The notes: generated by a model not told the origin, from the sequence alone. Positions 45,825 through 56,254 are shown, counted from the stretch's first letter. The stretch: DNA of 64,000 nucleotides from an uncultured Pelagibacteraceae bacterium (GCA_902595535.1 CACJQI010000002.1:1-64000), one strand, 5' to 3'. Made by a program: numbers and translations.

Positions 45825-46292
45825 TTAATTTAATATTAATAAACTCGTATTGAGGATTAATGCAAAGCAACACCAAAGTAAATATGGAATCATTAAATAA
45901 GAGCTAAGCAGATTGACACGTTTAAATCTTATAATGAGAATAATTATCAATACGATTAATATAATTAATACTATTAGCGCTAAGAAAATATTATGGAGTA
46001 CAAAAAAGATTATACTCCAAGTTGTATTAAAGATTAAATGAATAAAGTATATATAAACTGTATTCATGTTTCTGTTTTTTGAATGCCAAAAAGACCAAAT
46101 TGCTACTGTCATCATTAAATAAAGTGTTGTCCAAACTGGAGCAAAGATCCAATCTGGTGGATTAAATATTGGCTTGTTTAATAACGAGTACCAAGGTTCC
46201 TTAAAACTGATAGTAGCAAAACCACCTATGGCAGATGCTGAATAGGTAATCAATGCAAATAATACAAAGGATAAGAATTTGTTTTTTAACAT
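45825..46292 (-). CDS. tspO: TspO/MBR family membrane protein
   Basis: Five-helix membrane protein of 155 residues that binds tetrapyrroles or regulates stress responses in relatives. Typical parts are GGFATISFKEPWYSLLNKP, FNPPDWIFAPVWTTLYLMM and a Trp-containing third helix segment (AIWSFWHSKN). I use the ATG at 46292; a TTG 15 bases earlier is possible. It is divergent from the SDR gene by 21 bases and precedes the DAO gene by two bases. Confidence 0.88.
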   Translation of the reverse strand: MLKNKFLSFVLFALITYSASAIGGFATISFKEPWYSLLNKPIFNPPDWIFAPVWTTLYLMMTVAIWSFWHSKNRNMNTVYIYFIHLIFNTTWSIIFFVLHNIFLALIVLIILIVLIIILIIRFKRVNLLSSYLMIPYLLWCCFALILNTSLLILN

Positions 46293-46313
46293 GTATCTAT
46301 TATACAATGAATT

Positions 46314-47075
46314 ATGTCAGAAAAAAAAATTATTTGGATTACAGGTGCTAGTAGTGGAATTGGAAAAGCACTTGCGATTAAATTTGCTGAAAAAGGATGG
46401 ATTGTTGCTGCTTCTGCTAGACGTGAAAATTTATTAGAGGACCTTAACAAATTTAACCAAAATATTTATTCTTTTCCATTAGATGTTACAGAGATTGAAA
46501 ATTGTAAATTAGTTGCAAATAAGATAATCGATAAATTTGGAGGTATAGATATTTGTGTATTTGGCACTGGTATGCATGATCCAAAATCAGAAAAAAGATT
46601 TAATCTAAATAAAATTAGAGAAATAATGGAGGTCAATTATTTTGGAACAATGAACTCAATAAATTCGATATATGAATATTTTTCTGAAAAGAAAAATGGT
46701 CAAATTTCTATAATTTCTTCTGTAGCAGGATATAGAGGATTACCAGCAGCTGGAGCATATTGTGCTTCAAAAGCAGCACTTACAAGCTATGCAGAAAGTT
46801 TAAATTTTGACATGCAAATGAAAAATGTAAAAGTTTCACTAATTAGCCCTGGTTTTATAAAAACACCAATGACAGATCAAAATGATTTTCCTATGCCAAT
46901 GATTAAATCACCTGAATTTGCTGCAAATGAAATATTTAAAGGTCTTACCGAAAAAAAATCATTTGAAATACATTTTCCAAAAGCTTTTACTTATTTTCTT
47001 AAATTTCTACAGATACTTCCAAGCAGTATATATTTTAAATTAGTTTCTAAAGGAATGAAAAAAATAGATTACTAA
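46314..47075 (+). CDS. Short-chain dehydrogenase/reductase
   Basis: NAD(P)-dependent SDR of 253 residues with ITGASSGIGKALAIKFAEKG, the active Ser in ISIISSVAGYRGLP, the catalytic AYCASKAAL (Tyr-x3-Lys) and ISPGFIKTPMTDQND. It may act on a lipid or aldehyde in the neighbouring lipid-modification set; this is inference from position. The start is 21 bases from the divergent tspO gene, and it is convergent with the DUF3833 lipoprotein. Confidence 0.88.
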   Translation: MSEKKIIWITGASSGIGKALAIKFAEKGWIVAASARRENLLEDLNKFNQNIYSFPLDVTEIENCKLVANKIIDKFGGIDICVFGTGMHDPKSEKRFNLNKIREIMEVNYFGTMNSINSIYEYFSEKKNGQISIISSVAGYRGLPAAGAYCASKAALTSYAESLNFDMQMKNVKVSLISPGFIKTPMTDQNDFPMPMIKSPEFAANEIFKGLTEKKSFEIHFPKAFTYFLKFLQILPSSIYFKLVSKGMKKIDY

Positions 47076-47624
47076 TTAATCTTTAACAAAAACTACTGTT
47101 AGTTCTGCTACTTTAAATCCAAACTTTGTCATTGTTGCTCGATTAATAGCAACTCTATCATCTTGTTTAAAAATCCAATCATCAAAAGTAATTTTCATTT
47201 CCTTACCTTTAACAGGAACTAATAAAACATACTCAAATTTAAATGCTGGTCCATAAGAATACCCGATTGCTTTACCAACAACATCTCCGGCAGTACCTTC
47301 ATAATTATTTTCATCAATTTTGGTGATAGTCCATTCTCTATTTTGAATCTCTCCATCATCCCAATTGAATTTTTCTTTTAAAATTAACTGTTTACCGTCC
47401 CACAATCCATTCAAATCTGCTGAAAATTGTCTGGTAACTTTTCCTGAACGATTTTGTAAGACACCCCAAGCCTTAACATTTCCAGTTAAATACTCTTCTA
47501 TTATAAGTCTTGGTTCTTTATTTTTAAAATCTTCTGGTTTCATTGCACTATTGTCTGAACAACTTGTAATTAAGAACAATGAAATTATCAATAAAATAGA
47601 GTTAACAAACTTTATATGACGCAT
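47076..47624 (-). CDS. DUF3833-family lipoprotein
   Basis: A 182-residue exported lipoprotein; the lipobox ends LFLITSC at about residue 22. The body matches what I recall of DUF3833, with LIIEEYLTGNVKAWGVLQNR, FSADLNGLWDG and LKEKFNWDDGEIQNREWTI. The function is unknown, but this family commonly sits beside cyclopropane-synthase-like and DUF1365 genes in alphaproteobacteria, as here. It is 20 bases from the upstream CFA gene. Confidence 0.8.
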   Translation of the reverse strand: MRHIKFVNSILLIISLFLITSCSDNSAMKPEDFKNKEPRLIIEEYLTGNVKAWGVLQNRSGKVTRQFSADLNGLWDGKQLILKEKFNWDDGEIQNREWTITKIDENNYEGTAGDVVGKAIGYSYGPAFKFEYVLLVPVKGKEMKITFDDWIFKQDDRVAINRATMTKFGFKVAELTVVFVKD

Positions 47625-47644
47625 CTAAAGCTCCAATATATTCA

Positions 47645-48826
47645 TTATTTGTTTTGAACAGAAAATTGAATTAAATCAATATTTTTTGATTTAAATCCTG
47701 CTTCACAATAAGAAAGGTAAAATTCCCACATTCTTTTAAAGGTTAAATCAAAACCTTGGTTTTTAATCATATCCCACTTTTTATTAAATTCTTTTTTCCA
47801 AATCGCAAGTGTATCTGCATAATGATCTGCATATGAAATATATGAATTAACAGTTAGTCCATTTTTAGAAACTAGTTTATTGATTGTATTTTTATTGGGC
47901 AAAAAACCTCCAGGGAAGATATATTTTTGAATAAAATCTTGTTTATTTTTGTATCGATCAAATAAACCGTCATCTATTGTAATAGCTTGAATACCTGCCT
48001 TGCCTCCATCAGCTAAATTATTTTTTAATGTTTGAAAATAACTTTCTAAGTAATTTTGCCCAACTGCCTCTATCATTTCAATCGAAGCTATTGAATTATA
48101 TTTACCTTTTAAATCTCGATAATCTTTAATTTCTATATTTACTTTTTCATTTAACCCACAATTATGAATTCTCTCTTTAGCATACTCGAATTGCTTTTTT
48201 GAAATTGTGATACAATCCAGTTTAATATCGTAGTTTTTGCCGCAATATTCTGCAAAACCGCCCCATCCACAACCAATTTCTAAAACACGATCTCCAATAT
48301 TAGGTTGGATTAGATTAATTAACTTTTGATACTTGTTATTTTGTGCTTCAGACAAATTTTTAGTTTGTTCATCAAATATAGCACTTGAATAAGTTAGTGT
48401 TTCGTCTAGCCATAAAGAAAAAAAATCATTTCCAAGATCATAATGCTTTGCAATATTTTCTTTACTCCTACTTTTTGTATTTTTGACAAATTTATTTTTA
48501 ATAAAATTAAGGAATTTAAGATCTAATATTCCAGAAAATTTATGAACAATGTCTATATTTCTAGCTGTAAATTCAATTAAATTAGACAAATTATCAGTTT
48601 CAAACTCATTTCGCATATAACACTCAGCAAACCCAACGCTTCCTTTTTTTATCAAATTAAAATTTAATGCTGGATTTTTAATTTTTAAAGTTGCTTTTAA
48701 TTTTTGATCTGGGTTGCCAAATTTTAAGATTTGACCTGAAAAAGTTGTTATTTCTAAGTAACCATAAACAACTTTATTGAGAATACTAAAAACTATTTTG
48801 TCTGCTATAGTATGTAAAATCATCAA
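47645..48826 (-). CDS. Cyclopropane-fatty-acid-synthase-like methyltransferase
   Basis: SAM-dependent enzyme of 393 residues, similar to Cfa. The motifs are KHYDLGNDFFSLWLDETLTY, SAM motif EIGCGWGGFAEYC, IEAVGQNYLESY and QAITIDDGLFDRY, then FIQKYIFPGGFLPN. It methylates phospholipid acyl chains, giving either a cyclopropane ring or a methyl branch. It overlaps the DUF1365 gene by four bases. In Rhodobacter such a set with an amine-oxidase-like protein is linked, as I recall, to furan fatty acid synthesis and the RpoE oxidative response. Confidence 0.88.
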   Translation of the reverse strand: MMILHTIADKIVFSILNKVVYGYLEITTFSGQILKFGNPDQKLKATLKIKNPALNFNLIKKGSVGFAECYMRNEFETDNLSNLIEFTARNIDIVHKFSGILDLKFLNFIKNKFVKNTKSRSKENIAKHYDLGNDFFSLWLDETLTYSSAIFDEQTKNLSEAQNNKYQKLINLIQPNIGDRVLEIGCGWGGFAEYCGKNYDIKLDCITISKKQFEYAKERIHNCGLNEKVNIEIKDYRDLKGKYNSIASIEMIEAVGQNYLESYFQTLKNNLADGGKAGIQAITIDDGLFDRYKNKQDFIQKYIFPGGFLPNKNTINKLVSKNGLTVNSYISYADHYADTLAIWKKEFNKKWDMIKNQGFDLTFKRMWEFYLSYCEAGFKSKNIDLIQFSVQNK

Positions 48827-49587
48827 TTCTCAATCGTAATATTATTCTTAATTTTAATATTTTTTTTGATGAATTTAATTCCTTTTGCCCACAATTTAAA
48901 CGCTTCATAATGTATCGCTAATATAATTTTAAAGGTCATTATTGGATGTTTTATGTATGATTTAAGCAAATACTTTGAGTTTAAATCAGTTCTTACACCC
49001 TCTTGAGAAGCAAATAAAATCTTACCTTTGTTATCATATTGATCAATTACAACTGATATTTTATTTCCTGGTTTTAATATTCTAAAAAAATAATTGCATT
49101 TCATTTCAATAAAAGGAGATACATGAAACTTTTTTGAACAATTGTTTTGAATTAAATTATTATCCTCCTCAACTCTAAATATATAAGTATGTTGCTCACC
49201 AAATGTATTTTTAACTTCATACAAAATTGCAATAATTTGTTTACTTTTATCGTATACGTAAAATACACTCAAAGGATTGAATACAAATCCAAAAATTCTT
49301 GGGTAACATAATAATTTAATACTTATATTTTCTGTAGAAATTTTATTTTTTTTTAAATTTTTATTTACCCACTCTATCAAGGAGGTTCCATTTCTATCAC
49401 CATGATCTTTGTCGTAGAAACTGACTAAATTAAATCTATTATAGGAAAAAAGATTAATTTTTTTATCTAATTGATCTAATTCAGATAGATCTATTAGTAA
49501 TGAAAAAACATTGTATTTAAAATAATGAACTTTTGGTTTAAATCTTTTGTGAATAACCTGTCCGTTGTAAATTGAAGAATTAATCAT
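48823..49587 (-). CDS. DUF1365 protein
   Basis: A 254-residue protein of the family found with cyclopropane fatty acid genes. Characteristic segments are YNGQVIHKRFKPKVHYFKYN, DHGDRNGTSLIEWVN, IKLLCYPRIFGFVFNPLSVF (RhxxFNPvsf-like) and YVYDKSKQIIAILYEVKNTFGE, then KKFHVSPFIEMKCNY. Role unknown; it is thought to take part in lipid modification. It overlaps both neighbours by 4 and 8 bases. Confidence 0.85.
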   Translation of the reverse strand: MINSSIYNGQVIHKRFKPKVHYFKYNVFSLLIDLSELDQLDKKINLFSYNRFNLVSFYDKDHGDRNGTSLIEWVNKNLKKNKISTENISIKLLCYPRIFGFVFNPLSVFYVYDKSKQIIAILYEVKNTFGEQHTYIFRVEEDNNLIQNNCSKKFHVSPFIEMKCNYFFRILKPGNKISVVIDQYDNKGKILFASQEGVRTDLNSKYLLKSYIKHPIMTFKIILAIHYEAFKLWAKGIKFIKKNIKIKNNITIEN

Positions 49588-50827
49588 TTAAGGTTTTAAG
49601 CATTTCAATAGAAGATTTTATGCCATCTTCATGAAATCCGTAACCAAAATAACTGCCCGCGTATAAAGTATTGTTAATATTTTGAATTGATCTTAATTTT
49701 GACTGATTTTCTAAAGCTTTTTGATCATAATAAGGGTGAGTAAAATCTATTGTATTATAAATCAGATCAGGATTGATATTAAAAAAAGGATTTATAGTTA
49801 AAAAAATATTCTTATTAATTTTGAGGTTTTGTAATTGATTTAGCCAATAAGTGACCGAAGATTGTTGATTATTTTTTGGATTTAATGAAGAATTCCAAGA
49901 ACACCAGGCTTTTCTATTTTTTGGCATTGAACTTTCGTCTGAATGAATGACTGCTTTATTTTTTCTATATTTAAAATTACTTAAAATTTCTCTCTCTTGA
50001 GTTGTTAAATCTGAAATAATATTTAAAGTTTCATCTGCGTGAGAAGCGAGCACTACTTTATCATAAGTAAAAAATTCATTCTCAGATCCATAATAAACTT
50101 TTACAAGATTTTTTTCTCTTATAACTTTATTTATTTCATAGTTTTTAAAATATTCTCCACTTACACATGATAGAATTTTATTCACATATGTTTTACTTCT
50201 ATTAGAAACTGTGTACCACTGAGGACGATTTTTAAGTTTGAATAATCCATGGTTTTTAAAAAAATTTAGAAAAAAAACCATTGGCATTTGAGAGGCCTCA
50301 TAAGGTGGCATTGACCATATTGCTGAAACCATAGGAATTATATGATAATCAACAAAGAATTTTGATTTTTTTATTTTTTTTAAATACTCTCCAAGCGTAA
50401 TGTGTTTGTCCAGATTGTTAGCATCTAAATTTTCACAATTTTTATAAAAATTTAAGATTTCAAAAAACATTTTGACAAATTTAATATTAAACAAATTTTG
50501 TCGATTAGAAAAAATACCGTTTAAGCCTTTGCCACAATATTCAATATTGCTTTCTCTGACTGTAACTGAAAATGACATGTCACTTTTTTCAATTTTTACA
50601 TCATTTTCATCAAAAAATTTTATTAAATTTGGATATGTGACTTTATTAAAAACCATAAAACCAATATCAATTGTAACTTTTTCCTTTTCGCTATAAATAA
50701 CATCAAGAGTATAAGAATGTCCTCCAAATCGATCCTGCTTTTCAAACAAATCAACTTTATGTTTTTTTGATAAATAATAGGCTGAACTTAATCCTGATAT
50801 ACCGGACCCAACAACAGCAATTTTCAT
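49580..50827 (-). CDS. FAD-dependent amine-oxidase-like protein (lipid modification set)
   Basis: A 415-residue flavoprotein with AVVGSGISGLSSAYYLSKKH, VDLFEKQDRFGGHSYTLDV, and the C-terminal LYAGSYFGYGFHEDGIKSS, typical of the NAD(P)/FAD-binding proteins that accompany DUF1365 and Cfa. In Rhodobacter related proteins were reported to act on acyl chains (desaturation step to furan fatty acids). It starts only six bases after the gcvP stop on the same strand, so it may be read from the gcv transcript. Confidence 0.85.
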   Translation of the reverse strand: MKIAVVGSGISGLSSAYYLSKKHKVDLFEKQDRFGGHSYTLDVIYSEKEKVTIDIGFMVFNKVTYPNLIKFFDENDVKIEKSDMSFSVTVRESNIEYCGKGLNGIFSNRQNLFNIKFVKMFFEILNFYKNCENLDANNLDKHITLGEYLKKIKKSKFFVDYHIIPMVSAIWSMPPYEASQMPMVFFLNFFKNHGLFKLKNRPQWYTVSNRSKTYVNKILSCVSGEYFKNYEINKVIREKNLVKVYYGSENEFFTYDKVVLASHADETLNIISDLTTQEREILSNFKYRKNKAVIHSDESSMPKNRKAWCSWNSSLNPKNNQQSSVTYWLNQLQNLKINKNIFLTINPFFNINPDLIYNTIDFTHPYYDQKALENQSKLRSIQNINNTLYAGSYFGYGFHEDGIKSSIEMLKTLND

Positions 50828-50833
50828 TAATTA

Positions 50834-53704
50834 TTATGCAGCATCTTCTTTAAACTCATCCATACTTGGACAAGTACAAAAAATATTTTTATCTCCGTAT
50901 ACATTATCCACTCTTGCAACGGGAGGCCAAAATTTATTTGTTTTTAAGAATTTTGCTGGATATGCGGCTTGCTCTCTTGAGTATTTATGACTCCATTCAT
51001 CTGAAGCTAATTCAATATCAGTATGTGGCGCATTTTTAATTGGATTATCAACTTTATCAAATTTACCTGACTTGATCATATCTATTTCAGATTTAATATT
51101 AATTAAAGTATCACAAAATCTATCCAGTTCAGATAAGCTCTCGCTTTCTGTTGGCTCGATCATCATTGTACCAGCTACTGGCCATGACATTGTTGGTGCA
51201 TGAAATCCATAATCTATCAATCTTTTAGCTATATCTTCTTCCGTAATTCCTGTTTCACTTTTAATAGATCGTATATCAATTATGCATTCATGAGCTACAT
51301 TTCCGTTTGAGCCTTTATAAAGAATTGGATAATGGTCTTTGAGTCTATGGGCTATATAGTTTGCATTTAATATTGCAACTTGTGTAGCTAGTTTCAAGCC
51401 CTGAGATCCCATCATTTTAATATACATCCAGGAAATTGATAAAATACTTGAGCTTCCCCAAGGTGCTGCTGAAACTGATCCTATTCCTGTAGCAGGTCCG
51501 CAATCTTTAACAACTGGATGATTTGGTAAATAAACTTGTAAATGTTTTTTGCATGCTATTGGTCCCATTCCTGGTCCTCCTCCACCATGTGGTATACAGA
51601 ATGTTTTATGTAAATTTATATGACAAACATCTGGGCCAAAATTACCAGGTCTTGCTATACCAACAAGTGCATTTAAGTTTGCACCATCCATGTAAACTTG
51701 ACCACCATTTTCGTGAATTAATTTACATATATCAGTAATTTTTTCCTCAAATACACCATGAGTAGATGGGTATGTTACCATTAATGCTCCAAGGTTTTCA
51801 GAATGTATTTCGGCTTTTTTCTTTAAATCATCAAAATCAACATTTCCTTCTTTATCACAATCAACAACAACCACTTTCATGCCAACCATTTGCGCGCTAG
51901 CAGGATTGGTTCCGTGTGCTGAGCTTGGTATTAAACAAATATTCCTGTTTTCTTCACCTCTATCTAAATGATATTTTCTAATTACCATTAATCCTGCATA
52001 TTCTCCTTGAGCACCTGCATTAGGCTGAAGTGAAACTCCAGAAAAACCAGTGATTGATCTCAGCCAATTTTTAAGATCAGTGAACAATGCTCTATATCCT
52101 TCCATCTGCTCAATAGGAACAAATGGATGAGGCTCAGCTAATTCTCTCCATGAAATAGGTATCATTTCTGCAGTAGCATTTAATTTCATAGTGCATGAAC
52201 CAAGTGCAATCATGGTTCTGTTAAGAGCTATATCTTTATCTTCTAATTTTTTTAAATATCTAAGCATTTCAGTTTCTGAATGATATAAATTAAAAACGGG
52301 ATGTTCTAAATATTTTGAAGTTCTTAATAAATTTTTTGGTAGATTAGGCAAACTTACAGTGGGATCTTCTTTTTTAATTGATTCTGCTGCATTAAAAATT
52401 TTTAACAATTGATTTACTCTATAAACATTTTTCTTTTCATCAAAAGAAACTGCTAACATTTCAGAATTAACTTTTCTGATATTTACTTTTTGATCTAATG
52501 CATTTTTATAAATTTGATCAGTTTTTTCCTTAGATACAATTGTGACTGTGTCAAAGAAATGATCTGAATAAATCTCATATCCTGATTGCTTTAATTTATC
52601 TGCAAAGTTTTTAGCTAATTGGGAAACTCGTTCAGCAATAGTTCGTATACCTTCTGGGCCATGATATATAACATATGCTGCTGAGACAATTGCTAATAAT
52701 GCTTGGGCAGTACAAATATTACTTGTCGCTTTATCTCTTCTAATATGTTGCTCTCTAGTTTGAAGCGACAATCGATAAGCTTTATTTCCATGTCGATCAA
52801 CTGACACACCAATAATTCTTCCTGGCATTGATCTTTTAAATTCATCTTTAGTCGCAAAAAATGCTGCATGCGGTCCACCATAACCCATTGGAATTCCAAA
52901 CCTTTGGGAACTACCTACAGCAATATCTGCTCCTAGTTCTCTAGGGGTTTTTAACAATGCTAAAGCTAATAAATCAGAAACTAGTACTGCCTTACCATTT
53001 TTTTTATGAATTTTACTTATTGCTTCACTAGGATCTTTAATATCTCCTAAAGTTCCTGGATATTGTAATATTCCACAAACTAAATCTTCTTTTAATTGAT
53101 CCAATACTTTACCCTCATCGCCAACAAGTACTTTTAATCCCATTGGTTCTGCTCTTGTTTGAATTACATCTATTGTTTGAGGATGACAATTTTCTGAAAC
53201 AAAAACTAAATTACTATCCTTTTTATTTAATCTGTGACTTAATCCCATAGCCTCTGCGGCTGCTGTTCCTTCATCTAATAAAGATGCGTTTGCGATATCC
53301 ATTCCTGTGAAATCAACAATCATTTGTTGGAAATTAAGCAGCATTTCTAATCTACCTTGGGCTACTTCAGGCTGATAAGGTGTATAAGCGGTATACCAAC
53401 CTGGATTTTCTAAAATATTTCTTAAAATTACATATGGTGTATAAGTTCCATAATAACCCATTCCTATAAAGTTAGAGTAAATTTGATTTTTTTTGGAAAT
53501 TGCTTTTAATTTTCTTAATGCTTCATATTCTGAATTTGACTCACCAATATTTAATTCATCTTTTAATTGGATCTTTTCTGGAACTGTACTTTTGATTAAA
53601 TCATCTAGTGATTTATAATTAAGTTCCTTCAACATTTTATTTTGATCATCATAAGAAGGTCCGATGTGTCTTTTTAAAAAGTCTTTTTGAGAATTGTGTA
53701 ACAT
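50834..53704 (-). CDS. gcvP: Glycine dehydrogenase (decarboxylating), P protein
   Basis: PLP enzyme that decarboxylates glycine and passes aminomethyl to the lipoyl arm of GcvH. At 956 residues it is the long, single-chain form. The PLP lysine is in NLHKTFCIPHGGGGPGMGP. It also has IGMGYYGTYTPYVILRNI, NASLLDEGTAAAEAM, MIALGSCTMKLNATAEM and LQPNAGAQGEYAGL. It starts one base after gcvH. Confidence 0.97.
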   Translation of the reverse strand: MLHNSQKDFLKRHIGPSYDDQNKMLKELNYKSLDDLIKSTVPEKIQLKDELNIGESNSEYEALRKLKAISKKNQIYSNFIGMGYYGTYTPYVILRNILENPGWYTAYTPYQPEVAQGRLEMLLNFQQMIVDFTGMDIANASLLDEGTAAAEAMGLSHRLNKKDSNLVFVSENCHPQTIDVIQTRAEPMGLKVLVGDEGKVLDQLKEDLVCGILQYPGTLGDIKDPSEAISKIHKKNGKAVLVSDLLALALLKTPRELGADIAVGSSQRFGIPMGYGGPHAAFFATKDEFKRSMPGRIIGVSVDRHGNKAYRLSLQTREQHIRRDKATSNICTAQALLAIVSAAYVIYHGPEGIRTIAERVSQLAKNFADKLKQSGYEIYSDHFFDTVTIVSKEKTDQIYKNALDQKVNIRKVNSEMLAVSFDEKKNVYRVNQLLKIFNAAESIKKEDPTVSLPNLPKNLLRTSKYLEHPVFNLYHSETEMLRYLKKLEDKDIALNRTMIALGSCTMKLNATAEMIPISWRELAEPHPFVPIEQMEGYRALFTDLKNWLRSITGFSGVSLQPNAGAQGEYAGLMVIRKYHLDRGEENRNICLIPSSAHGTNPASAQMVGMKVVVVDCDKEGNVDFDDLKKKAEIHSENLGALMVTYPSTHGVFEEKITDICKLIHENGGQVYMDGANLNALVGIARPGNFGPDVCHINLHKTFCIPHGGGGPGMGPIACKKHLQVYLPNHPVVKDCGPATGIGSVSAAPWGSSSILSISWMYIKMMGSQGLKLATQVAILNANYIAHRLKDHYPILYKGSNGNVAHECIIDIRSIKSETGITEEDIAKRLIDYGFHAPTMSWPVAGTMMIEPTESESLSELDRFCDTLINIKSEIDMIKSGKFDKVDNPIKNAPHTDIELASDEWSHKYSREQAAYPAKFLKTNKFWPPVARVDNVYGDKNIFCTCPSMDEFKEDAA

Positions 53705-54084
53705 TAACTAGCGCTCTCCTTTGCAAATTTATCGTATTCTTCTTTGTTCATAAGGCTATCCATTTCCGATTGATCTTTCATCTTAAGTTTAAAAAACCAA
53801 GCTGATCCTTCAGGATCTTCATTAATTTTAGAGGGATCATCAACAATTGCTTGATTGGTATCTACTACCTCGCCACTAATTGGAGTATAAACATCACTAG
53901 CAGCTTTTGTAGATTCTACCACTCCTGCAGTTCCATCTTTTTCAACGTTAGATCCTTTTTCAGGAAGTTCTGCAAAAACTATATCTCCAAGCATTTCTGT
54001 TGCATGCTTTGTAATTCCTATTGTTGCTACATCTCCCTCTAAAGTAATCCACTCGTGTTCTTTCGAAAATTTTACTTCACTCAT
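53704..54084 (-). CDS. gcvH: Glycine cleavage system H protein
   Basis: Lipoyl carrier of the glycine cleavage system. It has 126 residues; the lipoylated residue is Lys60 in [20 protein letters not shown], and the N-terminus [18 protein letters not shown] is typical. Both junctions overlap by one base (gcvT-gcvH and gcvH-gcvP), showing tight coupling. Confidence 0.97.
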   Translation of the reverse strand: MSEVKFSKEHEWITLEGDVATIGITKHATEMLGDIVFAELPEKGSNVEKDGTAGVVESTKAASDVYTPISGEVVDTNQAIVDDPSKINEDPEGSAWFFKLKMKDQSEMDSLMNKEEYDKFAKESAS

Positions 54085-55187
54085 TAATTTACTCCTTTCA
54101 CATAATTTTTTTTATAAAATGGTAGTGCACAAATATTTGCTGGATATTTTTTTCCTCTAACCTCAAGGAAAATCTTAGTATCAACTTTTGAAAACTCTTT
54201 GTTAACATAACCCATCGCTATAGGTCCATTTACACTTGGCCCAAATGTTCCACTTGTTATCTCACCAATTTGTGTTTCAGTTTCGTTAAATATTTTTGTC
54301 TTTTCTCTAGCTATCAATCTACCTTCAGGTTTAATCCCTACTCTTATTTTAGTTGCTCCACCTTGTATTTGGTTCATAATTTTTTCTGATCCAATGAAAC
54401 CTCCATTTGATAATCTTGATTTAGAGATTGCCCATTTAAGATTTGCTTCAATTGGTGTTTTATTTATATCTAATTCGTGCCCATATAAGCATAAACCAGC
54501 TTCTAATCTCAAGGTATCTCTTGCCCCAAGTCCTATGAGTTGTGCTCCTTTATCAATTAAATTTTGTACAAATTTTTCTGCATTTTCGTTAGAAATTGAT
54601 ATTTCAAATCCATCTTCTCCTGTGTAACCCGATCTAGTGACAAATAATTTTTGATTTTCAGAATCAAACCATTTTCCTGACATAAAATGTAATTGATCTA
54701 CCCCATTTATAATTGAATTCAATATTTCAACAGATTTAGGTCCCTGTATTGCTATCAATGATCTATTACTGTCTAAATTCATTTTAAATTTCGTACCTAA
54801 TATATTGGATAAAATCTCAAAATCTTTATCTTTGCATGCAGCATTTAGTATAATTAAATATCCTTCTTCAATTTTAGTAATAATTAGATCATCATAAATT
54901 CCAGCATCCTCGTTCATTAAAAAACTATACTTAGAGCTGTTTTGTTTAAGATTTTTTAAATCTAGAGGGAAAATTTTTTCTAATTCTTCTGTTAATCTTT
55001 CATCGCCATATATAAATAACTGGCCCATGTGAGATACATCAAATATTCCAGAATGAAGTCTTGTAAATTTATGTTCCTCGATAATACCTTTACTGTATTG
55101 TATTGGCATCTCATAACCAGCAAACTCTACAAATTTAGCCTGATTGTCTTTATGTAGATTATTTAGTGACGTTTTTTTTATTTCCAT
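54084..55187 (-). CDS. gcvT: Aminomethyltransferase, T protein
   Basis: Releases ammonia and passes the methylene group of glycine to tetrahydrofolate. I use the ATG at 55187 ([20 protein letters not shown]); a GTG at 55202 would extend it into the riboswitch. The 367-residue protein has [57 protein letters not shown] and [20 protein letters not shown]. It is first in gcvTHP, directly behind the glycine riboswitch. Confidence 0.96.
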   Translation of the reverse strand: MEIKKTSLNNLHKDNQAKFVEFAGYEMPIQYSKGIIEEHKFTRLHSGIFDVSHMGQLFIYGDERLTEELEKIFPLDLKNLKQNSSKYSFLMNEDAGIYDDLIITKIEEGYLIILNAACKDKDFEILSNILGTKFKMNLDSNRSLIAIQGPKSVEILNSIINGVDQLHFMSGKWFDSENQKLFVTRSGYTGEDGFEISISNENAEKFVQNLIDKGAQLIGLGARDTLRLEAGLCLYGHELDINKTPIEANLKWAISKSRLSNGGFIGSEKIMNQIQGGATKIRVGIKPEGRLIAREKTKIFNETETQIGEITSGTFGPSVNGPIAMGYVNKEFSKVDTKIFLEVRGKKYPANICALPFYKKNYVKGVN

Positions 55188-55201
55188 ATTAACTCGTTTC
55201 A

Positions 55202-55343
55202 CCCATCTGTATATTTGCCTGAGAGTTTTGCTCCTTCGGCGAGAACTTAATCTCTTTCCAGAGTTAATATGGTACGGTCCTTTTACCTGAGAGTTTCCTG
55301 GGCGGTTGCTCCTTCGGTGTTACAAAATTTGTAATCTCTCCCG
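55202..55343 (-). promoter_or_regulatory. Tandem glycine riboswitch
   Basis: Read on the minus strand, two aptamers lie in series upstream of gcvT. The first (about 55343-55271) contains GGGAGAGATTAC, CACCGAAGGAGCAACCGCCC and AACTCTCAGGTAAAAGGACC. The second (about 55262-55203) has GGAAAGAGATTAAG, CGCCGAAGGAGCAAAACTC and TCTCAGGCAAATATACAG. The GCCGAAGGAGCAA and CTCTCAGG motifs are diagnostic of glycine aptamers. Classic glycine riboswitches of this kind activate gcvT when glycine is plentiful. Known in SAR11 for gcvT and malate synthase control. Confidence 0.95.
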
Positions 55344-55375
55344 TGGATTAATAATCTATCAACAACTTACAGATG

Positions 55376-56254
55376 TCAATGAGAAATTCTTTTTTTACTC
55401 TGAGACAAAAGTGAATAGAATTGCAATAATACAGCAATTAAGATTATTGCTCCTCCAATTAATCCAAATAATGAAGGTCTTTCACTTACAAATAGAAAAG
55501 CCCAAATGGGTCCTAAAACAGACTCAGACAACATAATTATACCCACCATTGCAGAAGGAGTTGTCCTAGCTCCTGTAGTGATAAATATAAAACCAAGGCC
55601 AACTTGAAAACAACCAGCAAGAAAACCTAAAAAAATATCATGAGGTGAAATCATTATTTTTGGTGAGAGCAAATAACCAATCAAACAAGAACAAATACCT
55701 GCAACAAATTGAGCTGGAACCATATCGACTGTTGGAAATTTTCTTACTATCATAATTAATACGGCAAAGGTAATTGGCATTGAAAAAGCAGCTAAATTTC
55801 CAGATAATTCACCTGGTGTTAATGAATTTCCAACCATTAGTAAAACACCAGTCATTGCTAAAATAATTGATGTTAATGTGATTGCTGAAATTTTCTCTCT
55901 TAAAAAAAAATACCCAAATATTGCAAGAAATAAAATTTGAAGTGAAATAATAAAATTTGTATTCGCAACTGTAGTATTGTACATCGCAAAAACATATCCA
56001 CAAAAACCAAAAGATAAAATTATGCCGCCAAAAAAACCTGGTAGTCCAGAGTCTTTAAATGCCTTAAATGTTCTCTTCTTATAGCTAATTAAAAGAAAAG
56101 TCAGAACTGTAAGTGAGAAAAATAAAGATCTCCAAAATAAAATTTGCCATAAAGTTGCTCCCTCAAATGACTTAACAATCAACCCTCCAAAACTAAGACT
56201 AAAAGCACCTAAAAAAATTAAAAAGGGTCCTGGGAGTTTTGTTATAAAATTCAT
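55376..56254 (-). CDS. EamA/DMT family permease
   Basis: Ten-helix permease of 292 residues with GPFLIFLGAFSLSFGGLIVK, NTTVANTNFIISLQILFLAI and TTPSAMVGIIMLSESVLGP. It lies upstream of the glycine riboswitch on the same strand and one base overlaps the pxpC stop, so it is grouped with pxpBC. The substrate is unknown. Confidence 0.85.
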   Translation of the reverse strand: MNFITKLPGPFLIFLGAFSLSFGGLIVKSFEGATLWQILFWRSLFFSLTVLTFLLISYKKRTFKAFKDSGLPGFFGGIILSFGFCGYVFAMYNTTVANTNFIISLQILFLAIFGYFFLREKISAITLTSIILAMTGVLLMVGNSLTPGELSGNLAAFSMPITFAVLIMIVRKFPTVDMVPAQFVAGICSCLIGYLLSPKIMISPHDIFLGFLAGCFQVGLGFIFITTGARTTPSAMVGIIMLSESVLGPIWAFLFVSERPSLFGLIGGAIILIAVLLQFYSLLSQSKKRISH

